A DNA stretch of 64,000 nucleotides from Serripes groenlandicus (GCA_031761405.1 JASEVX010000001.1:107955536-108019535); one strand, 5' to 3'. Shown: positions 11,447-22,836, numbered from the stretch's first letter. The notes: generated from the sequence alone by a model not told the origin. A program made the numbers and translations.

Positions 11447-11634
11447 ATAACCCCTTCTTACATACATCAAATTTGCAGCCGACGACTTGGAAAAAACATG
11501 AAAAATCTCTATAAATGAAGGTGTTGTTATTTAATAAAGTTGAAAACATTAAGAGCATTTTCTCTATTTGCTACAATGATTTCAATAGTTACTGAAGAGG
11601 CGACAGAAAGCGTCAGTATGTTGGAAAAGATTAA
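11447..11634 (-). mobile_element. TTAA-hairpin MITE, decayed
   Basis: Ends 'ataaccccttcttacata' and 'gttggaaaagattaa'. The left hairpin arm is mostly lost. Confidence 0.65.
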
Positions 11635-11804
11635 AAGTATTCTTTTTTCTGTCTTGGTTCAAATTAAAACATGAAAAGAATCCGATAAGGGAGAATTCAT
11701 TTAACCTAGACATTGATTAATGCAGTGGTTTCATGTCATGATGATTATGGTATGAGATATTAATGTTTGTCAAAAAAAATGTATGTATAATTTACCACCA
11801 ATAA

Positions 11805-12032
11805 TTAACCCTTTCCCACATACAGACGCTTTCTGACGCCTCTCCAGCAGACGGCTTTTGAAACATTGTGATAAAAGAAGAAATTGCTCAAAACGAGCAA
11901 TTTCTCCTTTTGCTACACTGTTTCAATTTTTGTTCAGTTATTCAATCCTCATTAATAGATATTGTCCATATTTTTGCCTAGATGTTTAGAAAGACGGCTG
12001 CTGCGGATTTGTTGTTTGTGGGAAAGGGTTAA
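11805..12032 (+). mobile_element. TTAA-hairpin MITE, intact, CTC/GAG tip
   Basis: TTAA both ends. Tip 'gctc-aaaac-gagc'. The element uses the CACATA-type terminus, unlike most CAC/GTG copies. Confidence 0.9.
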
Positions 12033-12052
12033 CTATACACTTTCTGACATTT

Positions 12053-12223
12053 CTAAACCCTTGACCGCATGCAGCAGCAATTCCACACATCTGTAGCAAA
12101 CAGGTTTCAATATTATTCACTTATTAATTTATTATTTTTTCATTTAAAGAGGTTTTTAATCTTTTAGCCAAAATGTTTTCAAAGTTGTCTGCTGTAGATT
12201 TGTTGTATATGGGAAAGGTTTAA
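12053..12223 (+). mobile_element. TTAA-hairpin MITE, old, hairpin gone
   Basis: Terminal words 'taaacccttgaccgcatgca' and 'gtatatgggaaaggtttaa' and the right-half 'aatgttttcaaagttgtctg' survive. Confidence 0.55.
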
Positions 12224-12424
12224 TCGTTTCCCACATACACTAAATCTGCAACAGATGATTTTGCAGTCTTAATAAAGTATAAAACAACTATTGAATACAG
12301 TTGAAAACATTGTTGCAAAAGCAGGAATTACTAATTACGAGCAATGATTCTTTTCGCCACAATAGTTTCAACAGTTGTCTGCTGCAGAGGCATCAGAAAG
12401 TGCCTGTAAAAGTGAAAGGGTTAA
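12220..12424 (-). mobile_element. TTAA-hairpin MITE, diverged
   Basis: TTAA both ends. Hairpin arms 'ttgttgcaaaagcaggaatta' and 'gattcttttcgccacaatag' have several mispairs. Confidence 0.7.
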
Positions 12425-12691
12425 AGAACATCCATTGAATTGTCTCCAAATTGTGCCAGGAGACAGGACAAATATTTCAAATAATCCATACAGCCATCAA
12501 GACTACCAAAGTAAACAAATTGGTCAATTAGTCCATCAATGCAAAACAAAAGATGCACATCAGTTAGAAGTCAACCCAAATAGCCAGTGGCTTCTCCAGT
12601 CTGGTCATCTTGTCATCAGTATGAAAGAAACATTGTCAGGCAAAAATGATCCCAGGCTGCAGGATACTTTTGTCATATCTTTATGTCATTA

Positions 12692-12912
12692 TTAACCCCC
12701 TTTCCAACCTGCAGACGCATTTTGACACATTTGTAGCAGACAACCTTTGAAAGCATTGTAGCAAAAGAAGAAATTGCTCAGAATGATAAATTTCTCCATT
12801 TGCCACAATGTTTTAAACTCTTTTCAATAATTATCAAATCATTTATACATATTTTCAAATGAATGTCCTATATTCGTCAGCTGCAGATTTGTTGTATGTT
12901 GAAAAGGCCTAA
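12692..12912 (+). mobile_element. TTAA-hairpin MITE, diverged
   Basis: Left TTAACCCCCTTTCCAACC; right flank mutated to CTAA. Hairpin still recognisable ('gtagcaaaagaagaaattgc'). Confidence 0.7.
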
Positions 12913-13332
12913 GAAGCATCACATGCCAGGCAGCTTTATAGGACTACACCTCTAGAAGATTTGACAGAAGATAAAAATGTACAAACATTTCAAACCGAAT
13001 GATGTATATAATTTGTTTTCATTAATGAATCTTTTAGATGGAAACTATGCAATATTAACTAAGCCTCCATTCATTGCAAACTGCTATAACTGTAATTAAA
13101 GGTCTATTTTAGCTGGAGCAGCTAATTCAGCTGTCAAATCCAAAGGGACAACCTGATCGCCGGTCAATGTTCAAAGATGCGTTATACGTCATAGCTTAAA
13201 TAACAAATTTTACATTTCATTATCTAGACATCTAATTGATAACAATGACAAAACATTAAGAGACAGCCTTTTTATCCCTGTATCATAAAGAACAGCTATA
13301 ATTTCAATTATATCCTGTTTTTTTGTTTATAT
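12913..13332. other. No feature recognised
   Basis: AT-rich sequence with no ORF of note and no match to the repeats in this window. Confidence 0.4.
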
Positions 13333-13400
13333 AAATCTTTATACAATTCTGCAGTAGACAACTTTGAAAACAACTGGGCAAAAATGTGGAAAGTCCGGCA
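13333..13400 (-). mobile_element. TTAA-hairpin MITE left-end fragment
   Basis: 'caattctgcagtagacaac' then 'gcaaaaatgtggaaagt'; nothing beyond. Confidence 0.45.
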
Positions 13401-13727
13401 TGTACAAAAATATGGAATCAACAGACTGACTATATGTGTCTAAAATAACTTGTAAAAAAATATCGTATTTTTTTCTCCATCCAAAAATAAATACAATTTA
13501 TATGATACAATCAATGTCTAATTCTAAACCATTTTACTTCATTTATCAGTGCTAGCTGCCCATTGCTTCAATGTTTGTCATAAATCACTAACTGTTTATT
13601 TAATTCTTATCTCTCTGACACTTCCACCACGCAAATATCCCACCCAGTCAGACAGAAATAAGACTTCTTGGAGGCAAAGAATAATTCAGACAGCCAGGCT
13701 TATCAGCCAATTATTTATGAATGAGAA

Positions 13728-13899
13728 TAAACCCTTTCCCACATTCAACTAATCTGCAGCAGATGCCATTGAAAAACATAGTGGCAAATATAAGGAAAAT
13801 CTAGCGGCAATGATAAGGAAAATCTCTATAAATGAAAGTTTATATAAAGTTGATTGCTGCAGAAGCGTCAGAAAGCGGCTGTATGTGGGAAAGGGTTAA
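13728..13899 (-). mobile_element. TTAA-hairpin MITE, hairpin deleted, small duplication
   Basis: Good termini. 'aaggaaaatct' is duplicated at 13792-13830. The sequence jumps from 'tataaagttga' straight to 'ttgctgcagaagcg', so the hairpin is absent. Confidence 0.75.
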
Positions 13900-13924
13900 C
13901 CCCAGTATGCCTCCTATGATTTGC

Positions 13925-14015
13925 AATGAATGTATATTGTTTTATGGCGCATCGACAGCTAAGGTCATTTAGCGTGCATTTAAATTTTATTATTCATGTT
14001 CCCTATGATTTGCAA
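13925..14015 (-). mobile_element. SINE tail fragment
   Basis: 'atattgttttatggcgcatcgacagctaaggtcattt' (in parts) and 'ttattattcatg(t)tccct' match the tail of the fuller SINE at 17925-18133. Confidence 0.6.
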
Positions 14016-14261
14016 ATGAAATTAATAAAGAAATTTCGATTTCGATTTTTTTAAGTTAAAAATTGAAGTTATATTTTTATGCAGTCTTAAAAATCACGCC
14101 AACATTTAATAAACGTAACCAGACTGTGTGGATAAATATTGACCACCACAGATATTAACAATTGAATCATGTTTTATTCTCAAACTTGGTAATTTTCAAA
14201 ATAGGCATAAAATAAAACAACATCTGGAAAATTGAAGGTATAATTTTGATACAGGTAGAAA

Positions 14262-14640
14262 ACAAGAGGCCAAATAGGGTCACTTATAATCGCTCCACTG
14301 CCATAGCCATTTTAAGGCAAACCAGCCAAGCACCCTGTCGGCCATGTTTTTCAACCAATCATGATTGATTGAAGGAATCTTGTAGAGGTTCACCAAAGGA
14401 ACATTTCTACAAAATTATTTGAAAATCAGCCAGTTTTTTCTTTCAGTTGCTATGGAAACCATAATTTTATATGGATCCAAAAAAGTTGAAGGAATTTTAG
14501 AGAGGACACTTAGAGGGTGCGATCTGTGAAGTTTCCCAATTGGCCAAGAGGTTATAGAGGTGAAATCGCATAAAGCTCAAAGTTGAGGGACACACTGACC
14601 CCTAAGCACGGACACTTCGGTCAATTCACCATGACATAAG
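14262..14640. repeat. Dispersed repeat core, single copy
   Basis: Shares 'ccatgtttttcaaccaatc', 'ggaacatttctacaaaattatttgaaaatc' (in parts) and 'tggctatag'-type words, in the opposite sense, with the tandem core at 3079-3660. Confidence 0.55.
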
Positions 14641-14817
14641 CTGGACTGGCTTTCACCCAGTGAATCTAAAATGTGTGTGATAAGGAGAATTTGCCTATTT
14701 TGAGAAACATCTCAATTCCACATAATTATTTCCAAAGTCAACTTTTATAACCATTCAGGGGATTAAAACTTCATTTTTTATCTTAAATCAAAACCCATAT
14801 GTAACTAGGAAAGGTTT

Positions 14818-15047
14818 TTAACCCTTTCCCTCATATAGACGATTTCTGACGCCTCTGCAGCAGACGGCTTTTTGAAAACATAGTGACAAAAGAAGAAATT
14901 GCACAACACGTGCAATTTCTCCTTTTGCCACAATGTTTTCCACTTTTTGTCATAGGTTATCCATTCAATTATGGAGATTTTCTATGTTTTGACAAAATAC
15001 GTTCAAAGTCGGCTGCTGCAGAATTGTCGTATGAGGGAAAGGGTTAA
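14818..15047 (+). mobile_element. TTAA-hairpin MITE, intact, CAC/GTG tip
   Basis: 230 bp with perfect TTAA flanks and tip 'gcac-aacac-gtgc'. It shares its right TTAA with the following copy. Confidence 0.9.
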
Positions 15048-15227
15048 TCCTTTCCCAGATAGAGACTCTTTCCGAGGCATCTTCAAGACCATTTTTGAAA
15101 CCATTATGAGCAGTTTCTCTTTTTGTCACAATGGTTTTAAGTCTATTTAATGAATAAAGTTTTACCATATTTCTAACCTGATGTTTTTGAAGTTTGCTGC
15201 AGGTTTGTTGTAAGTGGAAAAGGTTAT
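15044..15227 (+). mobile_element. TTAA-hairpin MITE, decayed, left hairpin arm lost
   Basis: Starts TTAATCCTTTCCCAGATA and ends 'gtaagtggaaaaggttat'. Only 'gagcagtttctctttttgtcaca' (right arm, in parts) remains of the hairpin. Confidence 0.65.
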
Positions 15228-15362
15228 TACCAGAAGGTTCATGCCAGTATTTGCTTCATTTGTATTTGATGAATCTGGTACAATCCTTTATTCACAGGTT
15301 TTACATACTGCTTATATTACAAACAAACCTGTTACAAGCTTTACTCGTTATTGACCGTTTCT

Positions 15363-15545
15363 TTAACCATTTCCCTCACACTACAATTCTGCAGCAGAAG
15401 ACTTTGAACATATTTTGTCAAAAATTAGAAAATCACCATAATTGAATGGATAACGTTACTATGACTAAAAGTGGAAAACATATGTTTTCAAAAAGCTTTC
15501 TGCTGCAAAGGCGTCAGAAAGCGTCTATATGAGGGAAAGGGTTAA
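15363..15545 (-). mobile_element. TTAA-hairpin MITE, hairpin tip excised
   Basis: Both halves are well preserved, but the hairpin is reduced to 'aaaacat-atgtttt'. This is the basal 7 bp of each arm with the inner part removed, as expected from deletion across a cruciform. Confidence 0.85.
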
Positions 15546-15773
15546 ACCTTTACTGCTTATAGATAACGTTTTGACACATACGCTGCAGACGTCATTTGAA
15601 AACATTGTGGCAAAAGAAGAAATTGTCCATGATGAGCAATTTCCCCATTTGCTACAATGTTTTCAAATTTATTTAATAAATTAAACTGTCATTAATAGAG
15701 ATTTTTCACATTTTTGATAAGATGTTTTCAAAGTCGTCTGCTGCAGATTTGTAGCATGTTGGAATGAGTTTAA
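15542..15773 (+). mobile_element. TTAA-hairpin MITE, complete
   Basis: Shares TTAA with the previous copy. Arms 'gtggcaaaagaagaaattg' and 'caatttccccatttgctac'. Confidence 0.8.
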
Positions 15774-15884
15774 CAATATGCAGATGACCATATTTGGAAT
15801 GTTCCATTAAAAGACAATTTGGGAAGCCATTCAGTTGACCGTTAACCTTTTCGTCATCAAGTCAACTAGAATTATTCGAATAAT

Positions 15885-16083
15885 TACCTCAAAACTGCAG
15901 CTGACAACTTGGGAAATATCTAGGCAAAAATATGAAAAAAACCTTAAAATTTAATATATTTGAAAACCCTTCGGGAAAACAGGAATTTTTTTCATTATGA
16001 GCCATTTCTCCTTTTGCCATAATGTTTTCAAAAATTGTCTGCTGCAGATGCATTAAAGGTTCATCTGCAAGTGGGAAAGGACT
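15885..16083 (-). mobile_element. TTAA-hairpin MITE, old
   Basis: Right half ('ttttgccataatgttttc', 'gtctgctgcagatgca', 'gtgggaaagga') is clear. The left end is decayed. Confidence 0.6.
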
Positions 16084-16477
16084 ATAAGTTAATGGCAATT
16101 GTCTCCCTTTATTGCTTGATTTGGCTAATGTATATCGGACCTGTAAACACAGACTAGTGGCCAATCTCATCCCAGTCTGTGATAATCCTTAACCAGCTTA
16201 TCAGCCTGACTGGCTTTAATCTTCAAACTCCCGACAACTTCAATATGCCCTGAGAAGATAGGCGGACTTCAGTATTAATTAGACAAGACACACAGAAACA
16301 AGTTCTAATCTACTGGTATCTTTACAACCCAACCTATTCCAGTGACCCTCCAACACAAATTGTTGGAATAATGTGAAAGGTGTGTGACCATCTCTTGTTT
16401 TAACAGTAAATTAAGCCACATGTTTTCAGATGGTAAAAAAACCCTGAACCAACTGAAGTTTTAAGTTTTAATAATCT
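16084..16477. other. No feature recognised
   Basis: No ORF or repeat family recognised. Confidence 0.35.
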
Positions 16478-16654
16478 TTAACCGTTTCCCACATACATTA
16501 AATTTGCAGCAGATGACATCTACAAATATAGAAATTCCCTATATATATAATTTTTTTACTGTGACATAATGAGCAATTTCTCCTTTTGCCACAATATTTT
16601 CAAAAGATGTCTATTGCCGAGGCTTCATTAAACCTGAATGTGGGAAAGGGTTAA
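16478..16654 (-). mobile_element. TTAA-hairpin MITE, left hairpin arm lost
   Basis: TTAA both ends. 'gagcaatttctccttttgcc' right arm present, left arm replaced by 'aattttttta'. Confidence 0.75.
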
Positions 16655-16874
16655 GGCAAGAATAACCCATGTGTGTATAGATGGGGTTTGTATTTCAAAT
16701 GGTTTATATGAAGAAATTTGGTTCCAATTTGTTTCTCCCACAGCTGGTCAGTTAAAAACATAAACAAATTAATTAGAAACAGCATCCAACTCGTTAATGT
16801 ACCGTTAAAATCTGATGTTTACTGAAATACCTAATTTATTTACTCGATTATTGACTGAATGCTTGGACAACGAG

Positions 16875-17033
16875 TTAACCTTTGACCTCTTCAGCAGTAT
16901 ATATACAATATTTGATCATTTTCTCTCTTTCTGTCACAATGTTTTCAACTGTATTTAAATAATAAAACTTACAATTTATAAATTTTTCATATTTTGTCTG
17001 CTGCAGATACTTTGTATGTGGGAAAGGGTTTAA
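16875..17033 (+). mobile_element. TTAA-hairpin MITE, left part deleted
   Basis: Left TTAACCTTTGACCTC, right 'gtatgtgggaaagggtttaa'. Most of the hairpin is missing. Confidence 0.65.
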
Positions 17034-17224
17034 TCTGATGTAATAGTCCGCCATTCTACTAATGTGAAAATTCAAAAGTCTCTATTTTCCCACAATATTT
17101 TCTACCATTTTCTGCTGCAATTCAGCAACTGGCTACTTATAGACAGTGAACCCTAAAAACAGGTGAGAAACAAATGGTGCCAATTAATCACACTGCTTAT
17201 CATAGATGACCGACATGGCCCAAA

Positions 17225-17454
17225 TTTACCCCTTTCCCACATAAAACAAATCTACAGCATATGACTTTGCAAACATTTTGGCAAAAATGTGAAAGATCTC
17301 CACAAATGAGAGTTTAATTATTAAATAGAGTTGAAAACATTATGGCAAAAGGAGAAATTACTCGTTGAGAGCAATTTTTCCTATTGCCAAGACCTATTCA
17401 AAAGTTGGCTGCTGCTTAGGTGTCAGAAAGCGGCTGTCAGGTAGAAAGGGTTAA
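17225..17454 (-). mobile_element. TTAA-hairpin MITE, complete
   Basis: Left flank TTAC, right TTAA. Arms 'ggcaaaaggagaaattactc' and 'gagcaatttttcctattgcc'. Confidence 0.8.
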
Positions 17455-17460
17455 CTTGCA

Positions 17461-17673
17461 TTAACCCTTTCCCTCATATGGACGCTTTCTCACGCCTCTG
17501 CAGCAGACGGCTTTTTGAAAACATAGTGACAAAAGAAGAAATTGCTCAAAACGAGCAATTTCTCCTTTTGTCACAATGTTTTCTACTTTTCGTGAATGGA
17601 TAACCTATGTTTTGACAAAATATGTTTAAAGTCGTCTGCTGCGCAGAATTGTCGAATGAGAGAAAGGGTTGAA
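17461..17673 (+). mobile_element. TTAA-hairpin MITE with internal micro-inversion
   Basis: Hairpin with CTC/GAG tip is intact. To its right the usual 'ataggttatccattc' is present as its reverse complement 'gaatggataacctat', and ~18 bp that normally follow are missing. Confidence 0.85.
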
Positions 17674-17924
17674 TACAGATCATAGTCATTTTCTTGCAAT
17701 TGAGACAAAATGCTCTGAATGCTTTCTCTGTCTCCTGAACAGTGGGTAACCCATATAACAAGATGGCAAAAGAAACTATGGATATGTAACGGAATAAAAC
17801 CTTTTTTTCCCCCATTGGCTGCAATACTTCTTTATTTATTCCCAACCAAAAACATCTGTCTTTGACTAGCTAATGTTTGAAATAAGCAACTTGTGCCTGA
17901 ATGAATGAATGATTATGTATATTG

Positions 17925-18133
17925 TTTTATGGCGCATCGACAGCTAAGGTCATTTAGCGCGCAATTAAATTTAATTATTCATGATCCCTGGGTAAACAAA
18001 CCAGTACTAGGCTAGAAAATGTGCCTTGCCCAAGGGCACTCCACCATGACCGTAGTGCCGCGACTGGGGATCGAACCCGGGACACCCGGTTTCGAAATCC
18101 CCGACGCTAACCACTCAACCACAGCGGATTCCC
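17925..18133 (-). mobile_element. tRNA-derived SINE
   Basis: On the minus strand: 'ccgctgtggttgagtggtt' (A box region), 'ccgggttcgatccccagtcg' (B box), then 'ggagtgcccttgggcaaggc', 'ctagtactggtttgtttac', 'cagggatcatgaataa' and the tail 'gctaaatgaccttagctgtc'. It is SINE-like because a body and tail follow the tRNA-like head. Confidence 0.85.
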
Positions 18134-18224
18134 TAACTTGTGCCTGATAAAAGGTGTTCATTATTTTGTGAAAACATTTTTACTTGCACCCTCATCTGTC
18201 CCAGTCTCTTGCAGTTATTTGGGG

Positions 18225-18355
18225 TTAACAACATTTTTACACATATGCAGCATAATGACTTTTGAAAACATTGTGGCAAAAGGAGAAATGGTCCATATTG
18301 AGCACATTTGCAAAACAAGTTTTCAACTCTTTTCTATCATTTTATCTTCATTTAA
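18225..18355 (+). mobile_element. TTAA-hairpin MITE, right half missing
   Basis: Left end and hairpin left arm are clear ('gaaaacattgtggcaaaagg'). The sequence ends at the TTAA that begins the next copy. Confidence 0.65.
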
Positions 18356-18558
18356 ACCCTTTCCCACATATGAGAAATCTGCAGTAGACAACTTTAAAAC
18401 GTCTTTCCAAAACTATGGAAATTATTAAATAAAGTTGAAAACGTTATGGCAAAAGGTCAGAAATAGCTCATTGTGTGCAATTTCTCCTTTTGCCACAATG
18501 TGTCCAATAGTAGTCTGCTGCAGTTGCATCAAATGTGCCTGCAAGTGGAAAAGGATTA
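18352..18558 (-). mobile_element. TTAA-hairpin MITE, complete
   Basis: TTAAACCCTTTCCCACATA start. Arms 'atggcaaaaggtcagaaat' and 'caatttctccttttgccac'. Right flank decayed. Confidence 0.75.
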
Positions 18559-19030
18559 TTTAAAAGACTTTTCATTTGATTTCTGTCTGAATAGAATGTA
18601 TAGGTAGGAAGGGGTTAATATGATAGCAATTAGACGTCACCCCATTTGTCTGAAGGCTTGTGTTCATTACACTGACTTTTATACACAATTTGGTAAGTCA
18701 AGAAATCTAACTAACCCTGCAGTCCTCACATAGCTTCTCATTACATAATTGGTTACTATGGAAACTAAAAATGTCGATTTCTAAAAGTAGCATTTCAGGA
18801 ATATTTGCAATTTTGGCTTTCAACACACTTGTAATATGGGCTGTATTCTCAGAAAAGGAGTCTAACTGCCATTCATGCAAACATTGTTCAACATACTCAG
18901 TGTCTGACAAGGTTATCAATGTTAATCCCACTTGCAGACGCATTCTGATGAGCAATTTCTCCATTTAATTTAAACTTAATTATTTTACATTGATTGCGAA
19001 ACAAGCTATAAGCTAACATTAATCACTCTC
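18559..19030. other. No feature recognised
   Basis: Opposed short open frames overlap here (about 18707-18968) but neither has a recognisable motif. Confidence 0.3.
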
Positions 19031-19507
19031 GATGTCTGCTACCTGGAGACTTAACCAGTAGCGCCGTTTGTATGGAAAAATCCCAAAGTCACAAAGAACC
19101 TGATCATCATCAGACTCGAACCCGGGTCCTTTGGTATGAGAAGCTCTAATGATCAATTTCTCATTTTACCATAATGTTTTACCCCTTTTCTTGCATACCA
19201 GCCCATGTGTCTGACAGTTTGACTAAGTATGAGAGAAGGCCAATGCTATTATGTGCTGAAAATAAAGCAAATTGTGCCATTTTCTGAGAACCTCATGCAT
19301 CAAGGTTTACCCCTAGTCATTTCTCAAAGACATGTCAAGCTTTTCAGCCTAATTGTGTCACTTTCTTGGAGCCCAAAATACATCAAAATTATTTGTAAAT
19401 TGTTTTCTAGAAAATAGAAGGATATATTTTTAACTTCTGTCTTTTGCATACAACATATCTGCACAAATTGAGAAATTGTTAACTATAACATTTTGGAGAT
19501 CTCTATT

Positions 19508-19735
19508 TTAACCAAACTTTACCACTTATAAACGCCTTAAGAAACATCTGCACCAGACAACTTTTATTTTAAAACACTGTGCTCATGATGATCAATTTCT
19601 CCTTTTGCCACAAATGTTTTCAACTTCATTTAATAAATATACATTGTACTTCCATTTTTTAAGATGTCAATACTGTTGCCTTCATTTTGTTTTAAGTCGT
19701 CTACTGCAGATTTGTTGTATGTGGGAAAGGGTTAA
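19508..19735 (+). mobile_element. TTAA-hairpin MITE, old
   Basis: Left terminus diverged ('ttaaccaaactttaccac'); right terminus perfect ('gtatgtgggaaagggttaa'). Confidence 0.65.
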
Positions 19736-20268
19736 GATTATGGATTAATAATCTAATATAAAAACATCCTGGTCTGCAATAGAAAGTATTTGTAAATATT
19801 CAGATTATTTTCATAAACAACAGGAACGAGTCAAAACCTTATTTTCCCATCCTTGGGGGAGAAAAAATTCCACCAAATGAACCCATTTATCACGCAGGAC
19901 TTAAAATCCCTCTGACATTTTCAAGAACAAATTTACATAGAATTAACCCTTTGCTCTTGTACACATGTCGCAATGAGATACTTTGCATTCAGGTAAAGAG
20001 CAAGATTAGCATGCAAAACACTGCAATTGAACTTGAGTTGTACTTCAGATACATTAATTAATTTCAAACTGATAGTTCACACCATTTACTAGTTTGAATG
20101 CAATAACAGAGCAATATTTCAATGAAAATTTACAGAGCAGAATTTATTTAAAATGCATGTACATGAGGAAGATACAGGGTTGGATCAATTCACTAAAGTT
20201 TCTGAACACAACTAGACAGAAAGCAGTGCATGTTCTAAGAGGACACTGTACAATGTCTCCTGATTTAG
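19736..20268. other. No feature recognised
   Basis: No repeat or coding signal seen. Confidence 0.35.
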
Positions 20269-20481
20269 TTAACCCTTTCCCACATAAACAATGTAGGATG
20301 CATCAGCAGGACACTACTTTTGTAAATATCCCTCATGATGAGCAATTAATTCCTTCTTTTGCCGCATCGTTTTCAACTAAATTCAATAATCATACCATAC
20401 ATTATTGAGATCTTCAATATTATTGCTAAGATGTTTTAAAAGTCGTCGGCTGCAATTTTGTTGTATGTGAGAAAGGGTTAA
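20269..20481 (+). mobile_element. TTAA-hairpin MITE, left hairpin arm lost
   Basis: TTAA both ends; 'gatgagcaattaattccttcttttgcc' (in parts) is the remaining right arm. Confidence 0.75.
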
Positions 20482-20813
20482 ATTATCATTGAAATGTGTT
20501 AGTCATTCATGTGGCCCTCTTGTCTTGTTGAGGTAACAATTGGTTTTACAATATCACTCAAATGACAGAACTGCATGTTCCCCAGATTATGCTATTTTTT
20601 TGCAATCCACATGCTGATGCTAGTTGTTATATTTTTTGTTTCCCCTTGCACTCGGCTTTAAAGCCATGTCTTAATGTGATTGCAATGGAGAATATTTCTT
20701 AACCATGTGGTAAAACAGGAAATTGTTCACTTGGAAATTCTCACTGTGTTTTCTTATCTGTCTCTATATCAAACTTCTATCTGTCATAATATTACACTCT
20801 GCCCTAAACCCTT

Positions 20814-20875
20814 TCCCACATAAGACAAATCTGCAGCAGGCGTCTTTGAAAACATAGTGACAAGGCAAGATTATT
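20814..20875 (-). mobile_element. TTAA-hairpin MITE left-end fragment
   Basis: 'ctaaaccctttcccacataa' then 'caaatctgcagcagg', lost after ~60 bp. Confidence 0.55.
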
Positions 20876-20938
20876 CAAGACTATTATGGAAGAACATGTA
20901 ATAGACTCGTAGAAGTCTTTTATCCCTTTCCTTCAGCT

Positions 20939-21270
20939 TTAAGCCTTTTCCCACATAAAACTTTGAAATCATAGTGACAAACTAAACCTGAAAAATCTCC
21001 ATAAAAGATAGCATTATTGTTAAATAAAGTTGAAACAAGAAACCGCTAAAGACGGTAAGGCCGGTTTGTCGGCAATTTGACCTTGAAAATCGACAAACCA
21101 AGGTCAAGGTCAAAGTAACCATAGAAATCAGACGTACATCGCCAATCTATAGACCGGAATTGCTAATAATTGTTGCCAAAAGAGAAAATGAGCAATTTCA
21201 TCTTTGGCCACAATGTTTTCAAAAGTCGTCTGCTGCTTTTGCGTCAAAATGCGTCTGCAGATGAAAACTA
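20939..21270 (-). mobile_element. TTAA-hairpin MITE interrupted by ~130 bp
   Basis: Left half 20939-21034, right half about 21173-21270. Between them is a GC-richer insert with 'gacggtaaggccggtttgtc' and 'gacaaaccaaggtcaaggtc', a dispersed tandem-core type fragment. Confidence 0.65.
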
Positions 21271-21407
21271 TGGAGTTTTCAACAGTATTTCAATGATGTC
21301 ATGCAACAATACACATCCTTGACCCCTGAGTAATGAACATTAAGTGCTATAGCTTAAGGAAAGGTATCTGGCCAAGGGTGCCCACTCCAACATGACTATA
21401 AATCAAA

Positions 21408-21456
21408 GCTGTCTGCTGCAGATGGGTCAAAATGCATCTGCATGTGGGAACTGGTT
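21408..21456 (-). mobile_element. TTAA-hairpin MITE right-end fragment
   Basis: 'gctgtctgctgcagatgggt' and 'gcatctgcatgtgggaactg'. Confidence 0.5.
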
Positions 21457-21472
21457 GATATCAGGCTAAGGA

Positions 21473-22836
21473 CCCCTGCGAAGTGATCAGTTCCAGTTCA
21501 TGAATTATTCTTGAAAAATTCATGAATGGTTCACACCCACAATCATGAAAAATTCTTGAAATGCCTGGAAGTACAAATGAGACAAATCCTTGATCAATTC
21601 TTAAATATAGAGTCATGAAAAGTTCCTGAACAGTAGATCATAAACATTTCTTGAAAGGTTCATGATCAGTTGTCCATGATATATTCATGAACAGTTCAAG
21701 AACAACAATAAAGAGTCAGAACTTGAACTATTCATGAACCACTCATGAACCATTTTCCCTCTATATTTCAATGTCTCATTTATACTTCCAGGCATTTCAA
21801 GGACTTTTCATGAACACAAATTCTTAATTTAAAAAAAAGTTCATGAACTGAAAATAATGCCTTAAACTAGTCATGAACAGTTCTTGAACATCCTTTGAAA
21901 CCTCAATGAAATTATGCCTCAAATTATTCATGAACAGTTCTTGAACCTCCTTGAAATCCTCAAACAAAGTTACATATCATTTAAAAAAAATATTAATGTT
22001 AATTGTCTTGAAAAAGAACTTATAATTGAACAACAACAGTTACTGTAAATCACAACTTTTAAAAGATGTACTACACACTCACTGTATGAAGACATGGCCT
22101 CTTCCATACATGTGGCAATGTGATACTTTAATAAATCACCAATATAAAGATGTTGTTTATGACATGTATAGCACAATACAATTTGATAATTTATTAAACA
22201 ATGTAACATTTAAGACATTTACCAAATTTACCAATCAAGTTGTTCATAAGAAATCACAAAAATCTTCGCTGTGCCTTTGAACCACAACATATTTGTCCCA
22301 CCAAAAAACGTAAAGGAAGTAGTAAACATTACTTACTTCTTTTTGAAGAGTTCCTGTGTTTTATGCTAGAGTTAACTCCCTTGGTATATTTCAAATTCAA
22401 GTCCAGTTCTTAAACTGTTCTTAAAGCAGTATTGAAGTCAATTCATGCACCTTTTAAGAACTCAACAAATTCTTCAACTGTTCTTAAACCAGTTTTGAAG
22501 TCAATTCATGCACCTTTTAAGAACTTGAGAAATTCTTCAACTGTTCTTGAACCATTCATGATGTCAGTTTATGAACCTTTTAAGAACTTGAGAAATTCTT
22601 CAACTGTTCTTGAACCATTCATGATGTCAGTTTATGAACCTTTTAAGAACTTTAATATTTTCTTGAACCATTTGACATGTTCTTCAACTGTTCATGAACT
22701 GTCAAAGAAAGAACTTCAAGGACTGTTCATGTCCAAATGTTCATGAACACTACTCATGAACTGATGAAGAGTGGTTCATGAACAATCCTTAAAAGGTATG
22801 AAAAGTCATGATTCCATGAATTTCCTTTCGCAGGGG
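21473..22836. mobile_element. Short-TIR element packed with ttcatgaac/ttcttgaac words
   Basis: Left end 'cccctgcgaag' and right end 'ctttcgcagggg' are inverted copies. Flanks 'aagga' and 'aaggt' may be an imperfect 5-bp target duplication. The interior is dominated by 'ttcatgaac', 'gttcttgaac' and 'attcttgaa' in both orientations. A 63-bp tandem repeat (four copies, about 22433-22680) makes a periodic open frame that I do not take as a gene. Class unknown. Confidence 0.75.
22433..22680. repeat. 63-bp tandem repeat, four copies, inside the ttcatgaac element
   Basis: Each unit contains 'ccttttaagaact', 'aattcttcaactgttctt' and 'aagtcaattcatg' or its variant 'atgtcagtttatg'. Confidence 0.8.

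Noticed and set aside
18058..18133. tRNA gene on the minus strand
   Set aside because: A- and B-box words are present, but a SINE body and tail follow and the same unit recurs at 41.5 kb.
22432..22746. 104-codon ORF
   Set aside because: It is the 63-bp tandem repeat read through; periodic and without upstream context.
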